This document shows, one piece after another, positions 36,434 through 46,781 of a DNA stretch of 64,000 nucleotides (position 1 is its first letter; each line of letters begins with the position of its first letter). Under the pieces are notes generated by a model. That model made no database searches. It had not been told where the DNA came from and saw only the letters and a program-made list of their open reading frames with translations. A program made the translations under genes and the position numbers. The DNA is taken from positions 6,807,501 to 6,871,500 of the forward strand of contig NZ_LGTC01000001.1 of the NCBI RefSeq assembly GCF_001262605.1, written 5' to 3'. The DNA is from Pseudobacteroides cellulosolvens ATCC 35603 = DSM 2933 (GTDB lineage Bacteria; Bacillota; Clostridia; Acetivibrionales; DSM-2933).

Positions 36434-37732
36434 TTAATCAAGTTTTAAATATTCAATTAACTGATACCCGCTAACAATAACCCATTGTACATCATTATCT
36501 CCATTAATAACATTGTCACCTTGGATTAGCATGCGAAATACTGTTTGTTTCTTTAGTTGTATGCCTTGATAATAGATTTCTAATGAAATACCAATTTGAG
36601 TAATTGCTGGAGCTTCGTCATTAATACTTGTTATTTCATAATTAATTAGTTCTTTATTCTTAAATATGATTCTCATTTCACGTGCTACCTGCGAGTTTTG
36701 CTTGGATTTTATTGGCAAGTAAGCATACTTTGCCATATATCCATAGTTACGCATTTGCCAATACTCTAAAAACTCAACAGCAAATTTTTCGGGTGAGAAT
36801 GCTTGTAGTTTTGAAGAATTTATGTTTTTGTATTGATTGCTTTCTATGACTAAACTTCTAGGCTTCCAGTTTTTAATTCTATCTTTAAATTTATTACTTT
36901 GTTCCAATTTATCAAAAGAATCTTTTAAATCTCCTAATTGCTGCATAAATGTTTTTTTAGGTTGAGGCTCAGGTGCTGTCTTTTTACCATTCATTATATC
37001 CCGTCCCCAATCTAAAACTGCTGCTAAGCAACACCAGCATTTTGCTGCTACATATATATTGTCAAAGTTCAAATCTCTTCCATGCATTATTCCATTTCTA
37101 TATGGCATTGTAATTTGTTCTGTATTAGTTTTTTTTCTAGAACTATTAAATATCTGTTTTAGTGCTGTGAGTCCGGAATAATGTCCTGCAATACTATCCC
37201 AAGATGTTAAATCTGTTTTTTCTGCAAAAAAGCCTGTTTCTTTAGAAATATCATTGACTAATCCATCAATTACCATTAGCAATAATGGAACACATGCATA
37301 ATAATGCTTTTCAACATATTCATCTAATGCATTTAATGAAAGCTGTCTTCTAGCTCTAAATGCTTCAATAGATGCACCTCTGGAAATAATAAACCTAATA
37401 TTATCTTCTATGTAATAATTAAGTATTTCCTCTTCAGCTTCTTTGAATTTACCTTGTTTTGCATATTCAATAGCTTTTTTCATCACTTCAACATTAAAAC
37501 CTTCGTATGCTATCCAACCATGTTTAGAAAAAAATCCATTAAAGTCATCTGGAAGTGTTGTAAGTATTTCCAGTTGATTCCTTAATCCACTTAATTCTTT
37601 GAATTCTTCCTTTTTGAAAACTCCTAGAAATTTTCCAAATGTAATTAATGAATTCATGCTATCCATTTCTTCTTTTAACTTTTTTGTAGATGGGTTATCC
37701 TTTATAGGTTTCTTATTATTGTTGTAAGTCAC
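36434..37732 (-). CDS. HEPN-like protein, first gene of NACHT/RelA module
   Basis: 432 aa. Helical core with YRNGIMHGR near residue 214, fitting the R-x4-H catalytic motif of HEPN ribonucleases, preceded by a long helix (DEYVEKHYYACVPLLLMVID). The C-terminal ~130 residues (QAFSPEKFAVEFLEYWQ) resemble an NTF2-like fold (weak). GGAGGTG before the ATG. An RNase effector is plausible but unproven. ~140 nt separates it from the NACHT gene. Confidence 0.6.
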   Translation of the reverse strand: MTYNNNKKPIKDNPSTKKLKEEMDSMNSLITFGKFLGVFKKEEFKELSGLRNQLEILTTLPDDFNGFFSKHGWIAYEGFNVEVMKKAIEYAKQGKFKEAEEEILNYYIEDNIRFIISRGASIEAFRARRQLSLNALDEYVEKHYYACVPLLLMVIDGLVNDISKETGFFAEKTDLTSWDSIAGHYSGLTALKQIFNSSRKKTNTEQITMPYRNGIMHGRDLNFDNIYVAAKCWCCLAAVLDWGRDIMNGKKTAPEPQPKKTFMQQLGDLKDSFDKLEQSNKFKDRIKNWKPRSLVIESNQYKNINSSKLQAFSPEKFAVEFLEYWQMRNYGYMAKYAYLPIKSKQNSQVAREMRIIFKNKELINYEITSINDEAPAITQIGISLEIYYQGIQLKKQTVFRMLIQGDNVINGDNDVQWVIVSGYQLIEYLKLD

Positions 37733-37986
37733 TTTTTGTCACCTCCAACTTTGTAATTTGAGATTGAAAAAATATTTCACGTAATAAATAGCATTATTTA
37801 AAAAACTTGTCGATAAAAAAAGTAATTTCTGGTTGTATAATATCATAAGTGGTAGAATAAAACAATAAATCTTCTACTTTATACAAGTATTAAATAGTTA
37901 GGTTATCCCTGAAGTCTCTTCTTAAGGGGCTTTTTGGTTTTCTTGAATAGTAGAAAGAATAAGCAGTAATATATTTGGGGTAAGAA

Positions 37987-38216
37987 AAGCTGAAAGTGCC
38001 GAGCGGCTGTATAAAATTTTCACAAGGACAGGGAAAATGTACCATAAAAGCTTTTGCAGTACATTTTCCCTGTCCTGACGCTGCAAGACAAACCCAAAGG
38101 AACTATCCTTGAACTTGAAAGCGATTGCAAAGATTCTAAAGCCCACCTCCGTCAGCCTTTCTAAAAGATGGAGGGGATTTGTTTTCCCAGGTTTTGCTCC
38201 GTAAGGTTTCTTCAAG
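37987..38216. repeat. Long-hairpin element (S4 inner right)
   Basis: Mirror of 33045-33274; hairpin at 38025-38076. Confidence 0.8.
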
Positions 38217-38329
38217 TAATCTTAAAATTACACTAAAACCTTCATATGTAGAACATTCAGATTTACTGAAAAAGCCTGTAAACAATACAAGCCTTTGCAC
38301 TAAAGCCAGAAACTGCAAATACAGCTATA

Positions 38330-38431
38330 TCAATGCTTCTTGAAAATATACAGGATGAAAAATACCAATCTAAACTGATAAACTGAGCTACCATAATCTC
38401 TGGCAGCACTCTGTAAAAACCTCTCAAAATC
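38330..38431 (-). pseudogene. Start-less remnant of the 35-aa microprotein gene (S4 right)
   Basis: Mirror of 32830-32931. Confidence 0.8.
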
Positions 38432-38539
38432 AATTATATATAAATAGTGATAATACATCAAAACATCAAAAGAGATTCAGCGAAATTATCCCAAAATTCC
38501 ATGCTCTTCAGTGTGGAATCAGGTATGTTGAGTATCAGT

Positions 38540-38647
38540 GCCAAGACTATAAGGAACGCCCAGATGCTTAAGATGGAAAAGCCTGATTTGATATTAGTTT
38601 TTCATGAGGATTTGGTAAAAAGCAAAGGTACTCGTGATATGATTTTA
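38540..38647 (+). pseudogene. DUF2493/SLOG gene fragment (S4 right)
   Basis: Mirror of 32614-32721. Confidence 0.8.
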
Positions 38648-38861
38648 ATTACATGGATAATACTAGGTTTATATATTAACATAATAATTTCCGCATAATG
38701 ACAAAATTCTACAAAATTTGAAGTAGATATAAGTTATAATAAAATGGTAATGTACATTACAAATTCATTGTTTTACAATTAAAGTTATACAAACACAGAG
38801 TTTAAGTTCTATTTAGTAAGTAATTGGATAAAATATAAAATACATAAGGAGGCTTATACTA

Positions 38862-39536
38862 ATGAGTAAGTTAAGAATACTATTTAGTATGTTGATTTTA
38901 AGCTTTACTTTTATTACATCTGCAGTTATAGCTTCAGCTGATAAAGGCTATGCAATTAATAATATTAATTCTGGTGCTAATGTCACAGGTTCTTTTTATC
39001 AAGCTATTACTAGACCACTAAGTGCAATAGCAGGTGGTGAAATTATCGCACATGCTCAATGGGTCCATGTTGGCCCTACAAATAGCACAATTTGTACTGG
39101 ATTTAGGAATGGATATGAGAACGGAAATTATGTAAACGGATTTTTTAGGTCGTATACGAAATATGATAGTAATGGGAATTTTGTTAGTTTTAGTTCTTAT
39201 AATATTACAGGCCCTTCAACTGCTACAGGTACAAACCATACTTATCAAATTCAACGCACTAGTTCCTCAAGCTGGAATGTATATATTGACTATGTTGATA
39301 GAGGATCTTTTTCCTGTACATCTACTTGTGTACAGAGTGGTATTGAAATAGGTTTGTATTCAGGGCATTTAAATAATACATCTGATGTTTGGAATGAAAA
39401 CTCATTCCAATATTGCAAAAATAATACCTGGAGTTATTGGTCAGTAAACGACCCTACATGGATTACTGTACCGTGGGTAGGATATATAGTAAATTGGGAT
39501 GTCATGCCAACTTCTATTTTTTCTAGTACTGATTAA
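38862..39536 (+). CDS. Secreted 224-aa protein (right-arm copy)
   Basis: Identical to 31725-32399. Confidence 0.7.
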   Translation: MSKLRILFSMLILSFTFITSAVIASADKGYAINNINSGANVTGSFYQAITRPLSAIAGGEIIAHAQWVHVGPTNSTICTGFRNGYENGNYVNGFFRSYTKYDSNGNFVSFSSYNITGPSTATGTNHTYQIQRTSSSSWNVYIDYVDRGSFSCTSTCVQSGIEIGLYSGHLNNTSDVWNENSFQYCKNNTWSYWSVNDPTWITVPWVGYIVNWDVMPTSIFSSTD

Positions 39537-39629
39537 TATTTTGACTATTTACCTACTTGTATATGTAATATAATATTTAATATATAAAAATATAATTATA
39601 AAAACAAATATTAAGGAGGATAAAAGAGT

Positions 39630-40181
39630 ATGAACAAGAAGTTTATTGCAATGGTTACTTCTGTGTCATTGATTGCTTCAGTTTCATTGGTATTAGCAGC
39701 TTCCACTATATCTAAATATGATGAAAGCAAAATTAGACCATCTTGGGGAGTGGAGAAAGATACACAAGTGCTGAGAGAAGATAAAAAAGGGATGATAATG
39801 CCATCACCTGTTTTAAATCCAGAACCTGTATATAAAGATAACGAGAAGATACCAACAGATAGTTATTATGATATTAATAAAAAAATTGATACGGTGAAAT
39901 ATAAGAAAGAAAATGTAGAACTTGTAATGGCTAAGGCAATGAAATATGAAGATTACTGCAAAATGGAAGGTAAAAAAACTGATGAAATAACAATGCTCTC
40001 TCCGAAGAGGATGCTTTGGATAGTAAAGACAAAACGTCCAAATGGTGTTCAAATTCCTATTAGTGAAGAGCAAAAACAAAAAGGTGAGAGTGGACTTGTA
40101 AAAAATGTTACAGTCACAGAACTATATGATGCAGAAACTGGAGAATATTTTGGATATAATGTAGTTCCCACCAAGGAATAA
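39630..40181 (+). CDS. Secreted 183-aa protein (right-arm copy)
   Basis: Identical to 31080-31631. Confidence 0.7.
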   Translation: MNKKFIAMVTSVSLIASVSLVLAASTISKYDESKIRPSWGVEKDTQVLREDKKGMIMPSPVLNPEPVYKDNEKIPTDSYYDINKKIDTVKYKKENVELVMAKAMKYEDYCKMEGKKTDEITMLSPKRMLWIVKTKRPNGVQIPISEEQKQKGESGLVKNVTVTELYDAETGEYFGYNVVPTKE

Positions 40182-40220
40182 TTATAACGTGTTGATTCTG
40201 CAAAGCCTCATGAAATAAGC

Positions 40221-40411
40221 TTCAGGAGCAGGGGAAGTATACAATGAAACTTCTATCGTATACTTCCCCTGCTCTGATGCTTTAAGCCCACTCCGTAGCA
40301 ATCAATCAGCTGCTTATAAGTGGCTCAAAAAGCTCTAAAGTAAGGCTACGTTAGCTTTTCTAAAGAATGGGGGCCCTTTGCCCGGGCTTCACTCTGTTAG
40401 CGACCTCAGAG
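40221..40411. repeat. Long-hairpin element (S4 outer right)
   Basis: Mirror of 30850-31040; hairpin at 40226-40274. Confidence 0.8.
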
Positions 40412-40539
40412 AGACTCCGAAGGAATGCTTGTTTATACTTGTATTCTGAGAGACTGAAAGAGCCATAAGTGTTGATTTTGATCATGTAGAAATCAGAGTG
40501 CCCTGGTAAAATCATTATGTTGGAATAGTTGGTACAATC

Positions 40540-40571
40540 TGCACCTCTGATATTCCTTAATGGCTTTCCAG
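40540..40571 (-). repeat. Cassette-end mini-hairpin E4, right-arm copy
   Basis: Mirror of 30690-30721. Confidence 0.75.
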
Positions 40572-40604
40572 GAAATTAAAAAAGCTGGATTTCTCCAGCT
40601 CAAA

Positions 40605-41018
40605 TTATTTTGTATGCCACACAGCAAGCACTTTTCCATCACTTTTTTGAATTATTACATTTGGAACTCCACCAATAAAATTTTTGCCAAGTGTACCACT
40701 AACAACCCAGGCTTTAAATTCCTCATCATAAGTTGCTTCAAAGGGCTTTTTATCATTAATCTCATTCCCATAAATGGGTAACAAAATATCCTCTGCCAAC
40801 TTAATAGCAGTTTCCTTATCCTTAACAATGTCAAATTTCGGTACAATATTATTTCCAATCTCATATTTTTCTGTTAACTTTTCTATATTGTCATTAGGCT
40901 GTACTGATTCATTTTTAATCGATGTCATTTGAATGTCTCCTTTTTCATTAATATTTCCACATGCTGTTAAACAAAGCATTACAAAAAGTATTGGAACGAA
41001 GAAATATTTTTTAATCAT
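40605..41018 (-). CDS. NTF2-fold immunity lipoprotein (right-arm copy)
   Basis: Identical to 30243-30656. Confidence 0.8.
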   Translation of the reverse strand: MIKKYFFVPILFVMLCLTACGNINEKGDIQMTSIKNESVQPNDNIEKLTEKYEIGNNIVPKFDIVKDKETAIKLAEDILLPIYGNEINDKKPFEATYDEEFKAWVVSGTLGKNFIGGVPNVIIQKSDGKVLAVWHTK

Positions 41019-41061
41019 AATAACCACTCATCTCACTAATTTTATTGTATTGCGTAAGTGC

Positions 41062-41811
41062 TTAAGGTACTGCATTAGGGTCTTTGGGCATTGAAGTTGA
41101 CAGCACACTTACAGTATTGGTTGATGGATCATATTTCTTTAATGCTCCATTTGGCGTTGCTACATATATTGGTGCATTATAACCTCTTGCTGCGTTTTTG
41201 TCAGCTGGCGAAAAATTCTCATTATCATATCTTGCATCATAAGCTCCATGTGTATGAAGAATACCAACAACTGTTGTTCCTTTTGGTGGTTTTGGAACAG
41301 TGGCAGATGCTGCACCACCTTTTTTTATAGGTACATATTTATACATTGTTTTGCTTCCAACCTTCTTTTCATATACAACTGAAACATATTCTCTGTTATC
41401 CTTTATTGAACCTTTATTGTGTTTTTTACCAAAGTGCATCGCTGCATCGTCTATGCTGTCATGTCTTCCCAAAATTTTGTTTTTAGCTCTTGTAAATATG
41501 TTTCCTTTAGCCAAACAACTGCTATAGCCACTTGGGTCAATATATTTGATTGGGTTGTTCTGCACATAGCTGTACAGGTTTAATCCATCTCCACGATATG
41601 TGTCTTCTTGTGTAAACCGTCCCACAACCGGATTATAAAACCTTGCACGCAAATAATACTGTCCTGTAACCTGATCATACTGCTCACCAGCATACCTGAA
41701 TCTATTCTGCACCTTCTCTACAGCTTCAACCGTATTACCAAATGCATCATACTGGTACCGATTAACAACACTTCCTGCTGCATCAACCAATGCTGTCACA
41801 TCACCGTGGCC
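41062..41811 (-). CDS. Silent Rhs tip with JAB/DUF4329-like toxin (right-arm copy)
   Basis: Identical to cassette 2 at 29450-30199, open through the whole core; in-frame TAG directly upstream. Confidence 0.85.
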   Translation of the reverse strand, partial: GHGDVTALVDAAGSVVNRYQYDAFGNTVEAVEKVQNRFRYAGEQYDQVTGQYYLRARFYNPVVGRFTQEDTYRGDGLNLYSYVQNNPIKYIDPSGYSSCLAKGNIFTRAKNKILGRHDSIDDAAMHFGKKHNKGSIKDNREYVSVVYEKKVGSKTMYKYVPIKKGGAASATVPKPPKGTTVVGILHTHGAYDARYDNENFSPADKNAARGYNAPIYVATPNGALKKYDPSTNTVSVLSTSMPKDPNAVP

Positions 41812-41897
41812 CTAATTAGGTAATATGTACATTGTTATGGTGCTATTTATTATAGAAGAAACTCATTTTTAAACAATGGAACGTTCATACTCCTACC

Positions 41898-42515
41898 TCA
41901 CTTGTTTTCTTTTAATATTAACCAGTAACTGAATAATTGAGTAAACCCAAAACTGAAGGCATAAGATATTATCAACGCTACCACTGCAAGTGCGATATTT
42001 TGGATACTTTCAGATTGTTTATCCATAAAAGCCTTAAATATAATACCACCAATTAATGCCACTACTCCAATCACTGTATACTTAGGAAGTCCTGATTTAT
42101 CTTTGTATACTCCTCTGTTAATATTGTATCTATAATACAATATTAAAATAACAACTGTTATATAGCCGATACCTCCAAGTATTAAGTAAAATGCATTTTC
42201 AATTAATGCTATTTTATATAGTACTTCATAGAATATCCAAAAAAACATTATTGAATATACTATTGTAGAAACACCAAAATATAAGACAAATACTTGACTA
42301 AATTTATGACATTTAAAATAATACAATACAATTCCCCAAAATGGTAAGCCGATACATACTGCTATTATTGCTGTAATAAAGGATGCTCCCAACTTTTCAT
42401 TGGCAGTAAATTTTGTACCATACATAATAAATGAAAATCCCCAATCAAGCATCACACATAAAAGTAATAAATCTTTAAATTCCTTTTTATCTTGTTTTAT
42501 AGTACTATTAATCAC
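41898..42515 (-). CDS. Multi-pass membrane protein, orphan immunity candidate (S5 left)
   Basis: 205 aa, about six hydrophobic segments; GTG start. Occupies the slot between the IS110 unit and the Rhs junction. Family not recognised. Mirror of 48119-48736. Confidence 0.6.
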   Translation of the reverse strand: MINSTIKQDKKEFKDLLLLCVMLDWGFSFIMYGTKFTANEKLGASFITAIIAVCIGLPFWGIVLYYFKCHKFSQVFVLYFGVSTIVYSIMFFWIFYEVLYKIALIENAFYLILGGIGYITVVILILYYRYNINRGVYKDKSGLPKYTVIGVVALIGGIIFKAFMDKQSESIQNIALAVVALIISYAFSFGFTQLFSYWLILKENK

Positions 42516-42613
42516 CTTGAGACACCCACCCTGTTACCTAAATGCATTTGTTATTGCAACTCATGACAGCATATATAAAAGCCCTGTAAAAAACAAGGCT
42601 CATATATATACTA

Positions 42614-43852
42614 TCATGCATTTTCTGTTTTGGAAACTGTTGGTTTTATGTACTCCCTTTGGTGAATCATCATTGAATAGATAACCTTTGTAATCTGCCT
42701 CATTACTGCAATTAAGGCCTGACGCTTTGTTTTTCCCTGTGATATCTTCTTATTATAATACTCAAGAAAAGTATCATTTATCGGGCTTTTCTTGTCCCTA
42801 CCTCTACAGATATTCCTTGAAGCAATATCCCTGAATATCTCATACAATCGCCTGTTGCCCTGTTTATTCCTAAAGTTCTTGTCCTTATCACCTGATGAAC
42901 AGGCCACCGGACTAATTCCGCTGTACCGACACATTTTATCGCTACTTGAAAACCTTCTGATATCTCCAATTTCACTAATCAGCATTGCAGCGGTTATTGT
43001 ATTAATTCCGGGCATGGTTTCAAGCTTATAAGGAAATTGCTTCATATGCTTTTTAATCTCAGCCTCTATTACTTCCAGTTCTTCATTACAGTGCTTAATT
43101 TCCTTTATACAATGAGACACAATAAAGTCCCTTGTTTCCTGATATTCCGTTGATGTGTCGCCATCCTTTTCAACCAGTTTTAATATCTTTTCAGCATGTT
43201 CAATTCCAAAAAATCCGCTGCTATGGATGGATAGAAATTCTGCAAGCTCTTCCTTGGTAATGCCTCTTAACTTTGATGGCGAGGGAAAGTTTTGAAAGAA
43301 TTCCATTCCGGCCTTACAGTAAGTTACCGTAAAGAATTTGGGATAGCTTGGATAATGATGCGATATGTAGCTGTGAACCTGATTTTTAGATGCAGCCCGC
43401 ACCTTGACTATTGAATTACGTCGAGATACTAAAAGCTGCAGGGTCCAGCTATCATCATGAATTGATGCATCTGGAAGGGTATCCAATTGATTTAATAGAA
43501 CCTTGGCAACACAAAAGGCATCGTGCCCGTCTGTTTTATGGGATATAGCCTGATTACGCCTTTCTGTATAGGTTAGTGAAGCATCAACAGATTTAACAGT
43601 ATAGCCGAGATTCAAAAGAAATCTGGTAAAGTTCCTGCCGTTACTTGCTGTATCCTCTAAGCCGAAACATGGAGTAATACCACGTTTTAAATGGGATTTG
43701 ACAAATTCAATAAGCTTTTCAAAGCCCTTCTTGTTGTTCTCAAACCTAAGTTCTCCGAGCTTTTCAGTAAAGCAGTTAATTATGACTGCTACATGGGTAC
43801 GCTTATGAATATCCACCCCAATAAATAATTTTTTCATCTTTGGATGCAACAT
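42614..43852 (-). CDS. IS110-family transposase (S5 left)
   Basis: 412 aa, intact; identical to the right copy at 46782. Diverged from S1/S3 at scattered residues (MKKLFIGVD, DTASNGRNF), DEDD residues and ACSSG conserved. Confidence 0.93.
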   Translation of the reverse strand: MLHPKMKKLFIGVDIHKRTHVAVIINCFTEKLGELRFENNKKGFEKLIEFVKSHLKRGITPCFGLEDTASNGRNFTRFLLNLGYTVKSVDASLTYTERRNQAISHKTDGHDAFCVAKVLLNQLDTLPDASIHDDSWTLQLLVSRRNSIVKVRAASKNQVHSYISHHYPSYPKFFTVTYCKAGMEFFQNFPSPSKLRGITKEELAEFLSIHSSGFFGIEHAEKILKLVEKDGDTSTEYQETRDFIVSHCIKEIKHCNEELEVIEAEIKKHMKQFPYKLETMPGINTITAAMLISEIGDIRRFSSSDKMCRYSGISPVACSSGDKDKNFRNKQGNRRLYEIFRDIASRNICRGRDKKSPINDTFLEYYNKKISQGKTKRQALIAVMRQITKVIYSMMIHQREYIKPTVSKTENA

Positions 43853-44100
43853 TTTACATTCCCTCCTGTATTAAAATTTCAAGGTACAAACCTTGGCACA
43901 AAAGCACCCCTAATATCCAACGATAAGCCGCTAAAATAGAGACTCCGCAAACCCACGCCAACTATTTGCAAGGTATAATAAGCTCTATAAAAATAAGAGC
44001 TTTTAACCTGGGAAGAAGGGCAGCATTATTATAACGAAATATGTAAAACATACCGCATGACCACGAACAGCCACATTATTCCCAGCTTAAAAACCCTCAT
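43853..44100 (-). ncRNA. Transposase leader, candidate bridge RNA (S5 left)
   Basis: Mirror of 46534-46781, without the S3 insertion. Confidence 0.4.
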
Positions 44101-44445
44101 TCAGCCGTATATCTTAAGGGGTATACCAGCATGTGAAACCCTTGAAATCATGTCACGGGTCCCCTTGCTTTTTGCCAAATCCTCATGAAATACCAATACC
44201 AAATCAGGCTTTTCCAAATCCAACATAGCCTGGTTCCTGCGAGGCCCGGCACTTTTGCCAAACCTCTGCCAGTCTGCCGGATACTCAATATACCTGATAC
44301 TGCACTGATGGGCAGCACGGACAGCAAGAGTATCAGCACCCCGACACCCTCCGGCAATAAGTAAATCAATATCAAGACTTTTGACAACAGCCAAAATCTT
44401 CTGATAATCCCTATAAAAACGGCTTCCAGATACTAGAACCTTCAT
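44101..44445 (-). CDS. DUF2493/SLOG protein (S5 left)
   Basis: 114 aa, intact. Differs from the right copy at several residues (AAHQCSIRYIE versus AARQCGIRYVE). Confidence 0.85.
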   Translation of the reverse strand: MKVLVSGSRFYRDYQKILAVVKSLDIDLLIAGGCRGADTLAVRAAHQCSIRYIEYPADWQRFGKSAGPRRNQAMLDLEKPDLVLVFHEDLAKSKGTRDMISRVSHAGIPLKIYG

Positions 44446-44529
44446 ATATGAAACCTCCAGTTTTACTGAAAAAGCCTGTAAAAAATACAAGCCTTTGCAC
44501 TAAAGCCGGAAGCTGCAAAAGCAGCTATA

Positions 44530-44637
44530 TCAACGCTTCTTGAAAATATACAGGATGGAAAACACCAACCGAAACTGATAGGCTGAGCTGCCATACTCTC
44601 TGGCAGCCCTATGCAAAAACCTCTCAAAATCCCTCAT
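44530..44637 (-). CDS. Conserved 35-aa microprotein (S5 left)
   Basis: Most diverged copy (REYGSSAYQ, FSILYIFKKR) yet same length and ATGA overlap with symE. Confidence 0.7.
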   Translation of the reverse strand: MRDFERFLHRAAREYGSSAYQFRLVFSILYIFKKR

Positions 44638-44804
44638 GCATCATCCTCACAATCCACAGGACGAATGGTAATAATACCCTGTGATACATCAATAACAACC
44701 CTGCATCCAACCTCAAAGCCGAATGTGGCAAGCCACTCAGCTGACACCACAATAGCCGGTGAATCATCAAGCCAATGACTCCTGACAGACGATAAAGCTA
44801 CCAT
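44634..44804 (-). CDS. SymE-like small protein (S5 left)
   Basis: 56 aa after GGGAGGTG; ends DCEDDA. Confidence 0.75.
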   Translation of the reverse strand: MVALSSVRSHWLDDSPAIVVSAEWLATFGFEVGCRVVIDVSQGIITIRPVDCEDDA

Positions 44805-44977
44805 AAAAAACACCTCCCAAATACTACTCGTGAGCCTATGTAGGAAGATACCCTGCATAAGCCGGGACAAATGCTACCGCTATATCATGTCTATGTCAAC
44901 GGGACTTTGACAAAAAAAGATAAGGAAAAATGCTTTGCTCCAAAGAAGGCTTTTTAGAGACTACGTAGGCTACATCC

Positions 44978-45640
44978 GATATGGTGGGAAGGACTGTTAC
45001 CAGTACTTCCCATCATATCTCAAGTGAAAAACTCAAAAATATGTATTTAAGGTTTTCACTTGATGTCGCTTATGAGCCACTGTAAGAGGACTTGTAGAGT
45101 CCTTGTAGTCCTTCTGTCATTCTCATGGGCCTCTACAAAGACACCAGTTAGCACCAAAAATGTCACATGCGGATTGGGAAAAAGACAATCACATGTCTTT
45201 TTCCCAATCCTAAAGCGATAAAAAAATAATTGCAAAATATTTTTTATCGCTTGTTGACACTTATAAGAGTCTCTGAGAGCTTCTAAAAAGCGGCTTTAGG
45301 GTTATACCTTCACCACGAAGCGGCTTTTAAAGCTGCTGCAAAGAATCTTTTTAGACTCATACGGCTGCTGGAAAAACTTAAATTTATTTTTCCAGCAGCC
45401 TAACAAGAAGTGTCAAAAACCTACTTTTTGATACTTCTTGTGTATGTGTCTTGCGTAAGTTGCTTACAAAGAGGCTTTTAAGGTTCTTATAAGTTTAGTC
45501 TGAACCCGTAAGCAACCCGAAAGCTACTCTGGCAGAGGCTTTTAAGTAACATTCAAATCCAGGTATGGCAAATATAAAAGCCATACCTGGATTTTCAAGA
45601 GAATGGGGTGACTATTTCATTTGTTACCCCATTCTCTTGA
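44978..45640. repeat. Hairpin-pair array (S5), reversed order
   Basis: Pairs at 44978-45019/45020-45063, 45171-45210/45214-45251, 45363-45400/45403-45441 and 45556-45593/45595-45640. Each corresponds to an S1 hairpin with base changes on both sides of the stem: ATGACAGAAAG opposite CTTTTCTGTCAT in S1 is ATGGTGGGAAG opposite CTTCCCATCAT here. Spacers again show 11-bp units such as GAGGACTTGTA at 45087. Confidence 0.85.
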
Positions 45641-45829
45641 TGTGTGCTACAAAGGCTCTGATAAGTGCAGTATTAGCAGCTTCGCAGAATTACCAGAGGT
45701 AAGCATTTTTTCTTATCTTTTTTTGCAAAGCCCATTGACATAGGCATGGTATAGCGGTATCTTTTGCTCCAGCTTATGCAGGGGTATCTCCTACATAGGC
45801 TCATGAGTGGTATTTGGGAGGTGTTTTTT

Positions 45830-46000
45830 ATGGTAGCTTTATCATCTGTCAGGAGTCATTGGTTGGATGATTCACCTGCTATCGTGGTGTCGGCTGAGTG
45901 GCTTGCTACATTCGGCTTTGAGGTTGGATGCAGGGTTGTTATTGATGTTTCACAGGGTATTATTACTATTCGTCCTGTAGATTGCAAGGATGATGCATGA
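45830..46000 (+). CDS. SymE-like small protein (S5 right)
   Basis: 56 aa after GGGAGGTG; ends DCKDDA. Confidence 0.75.
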   Translation: MVALSSVRSHWLDDSPAIVVSAEWLATFGFEVGCRVVIDVSQGIITIRPVDCKDDA

Positions 46001-46104
46001 GGGATTTTGAGAGATTTTTACATAGGTCTGCCAGAGATTACGGCAGCTCAGTCTATCAGTTTCGGTTAGTGTTTTTCATTCTGTATATTTTCAAGAAGCA
46101 TTGA
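45997..46104 (+). CDS. Conserved 35-aa microprotein (S5 right)
   Basis: MRDFERFLHRSARDYGSS; base differences from S1 are mostly synonymous. Confidence 0.7.
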   Translation: MRDFERFLHRSARDYGSSVYQFRLVFFILYIFKKH

Positions 46105-46188
46105 TATAGCTGTGCTTACAGTTTCCGGCTTTAGTGCAAAGGCTTGTATTCTTTACAGGCTTTTTCAGTAAAACTGGAGGTTTCACAT

Positions 46189-46533
46189 ATGAAGGTTTTA
46201 GTATCTGGAAGCCGTTTTTATAGGGATTACCAGAAGATTTTAGCTGTTGTCAAAAGTCTTGATATTGATTTACTTATTGCCGGAGGGTGTCGGGGTGCCG
46301 ATACGCTTGCTGTTCGTGCTGCCCGTCAGTGCGGTATCAGGTATGTTGAGTATCCGGCAGACTGGCAGAGGTTTGGGAAAAGTGCCGGACCTCGCAGGAA
46401 CCAGGCTATGTTGGATTTGGAAAAGCCTGATTTGGTATTGGTATTTCATGAGGATTTGGCAAAAAGCAAGGGGACCCGTGACATGATTTCAAGGGTTTCA
46501 CATGCTGGTATACCCCTTAAGATATACGGCTGA
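46189..46533 (+). CDS. DUF2493/SLOG protein (S5 right)
   Basis: 114 aa, GGAGG before the ATG, intact glycine motifs; C-terminal PRRNQAMLDLEKPDLVLVF differs from the S1/S3 PIRNAQMLKMEKPDLLLVF. Confidence 0.85.
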   Translation: MKVLVSGSRFYRDYQKILAVVKSLDIDLLIAGGCRGADTLAVRAARQCGIRYVEYPADWQRFGKSAGPRRNQAMLDLEKPDLVLVFHEDLAKSKGTRDMISRVSHAGIPLKIYG

Positions 46534-46781
46534 ATGAGGGTTTTTAAGCTGGGAATAATGTGGCTGTTCGTGGTCATGCGGTATGTTTTACATATTTCGT
46601 TATAATAATGCTGCCCTTCTTCCCAGGTTAAAAGCTCTTATTTTTATAGAGCTTATTATACCTTGCAAATAGTTGGCGTGGGTTTGCGGAGTCTCTATTT
46701 TAGCGGCTTATCGTTGGATATTAGGGGTGCTTTTGTGCCAAGGTTTGTACCTTGAAATTTTAATACAGGAGGGAATGTAAA
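46534..46781 (+). ncRNA. Transposase leader, candidate bridge RNA (S5 right)
   Basis: 248 bp, gene-free. Shares long blocks with S1/S3 (CTGGGAATAATGTGGCTG, TTGCGGAGTC) with dispersed changes. Confidence 0.45.

Larger units (their letters stand above)
37987..41811. repeat. Right arm of inverted repeat S4
   Basis: Reverse complement of 29450-33274. The junction bordering S5 has TTAG before GGCC, the S5 type, whereas the left one has TTAA. Confidence 0.92.
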
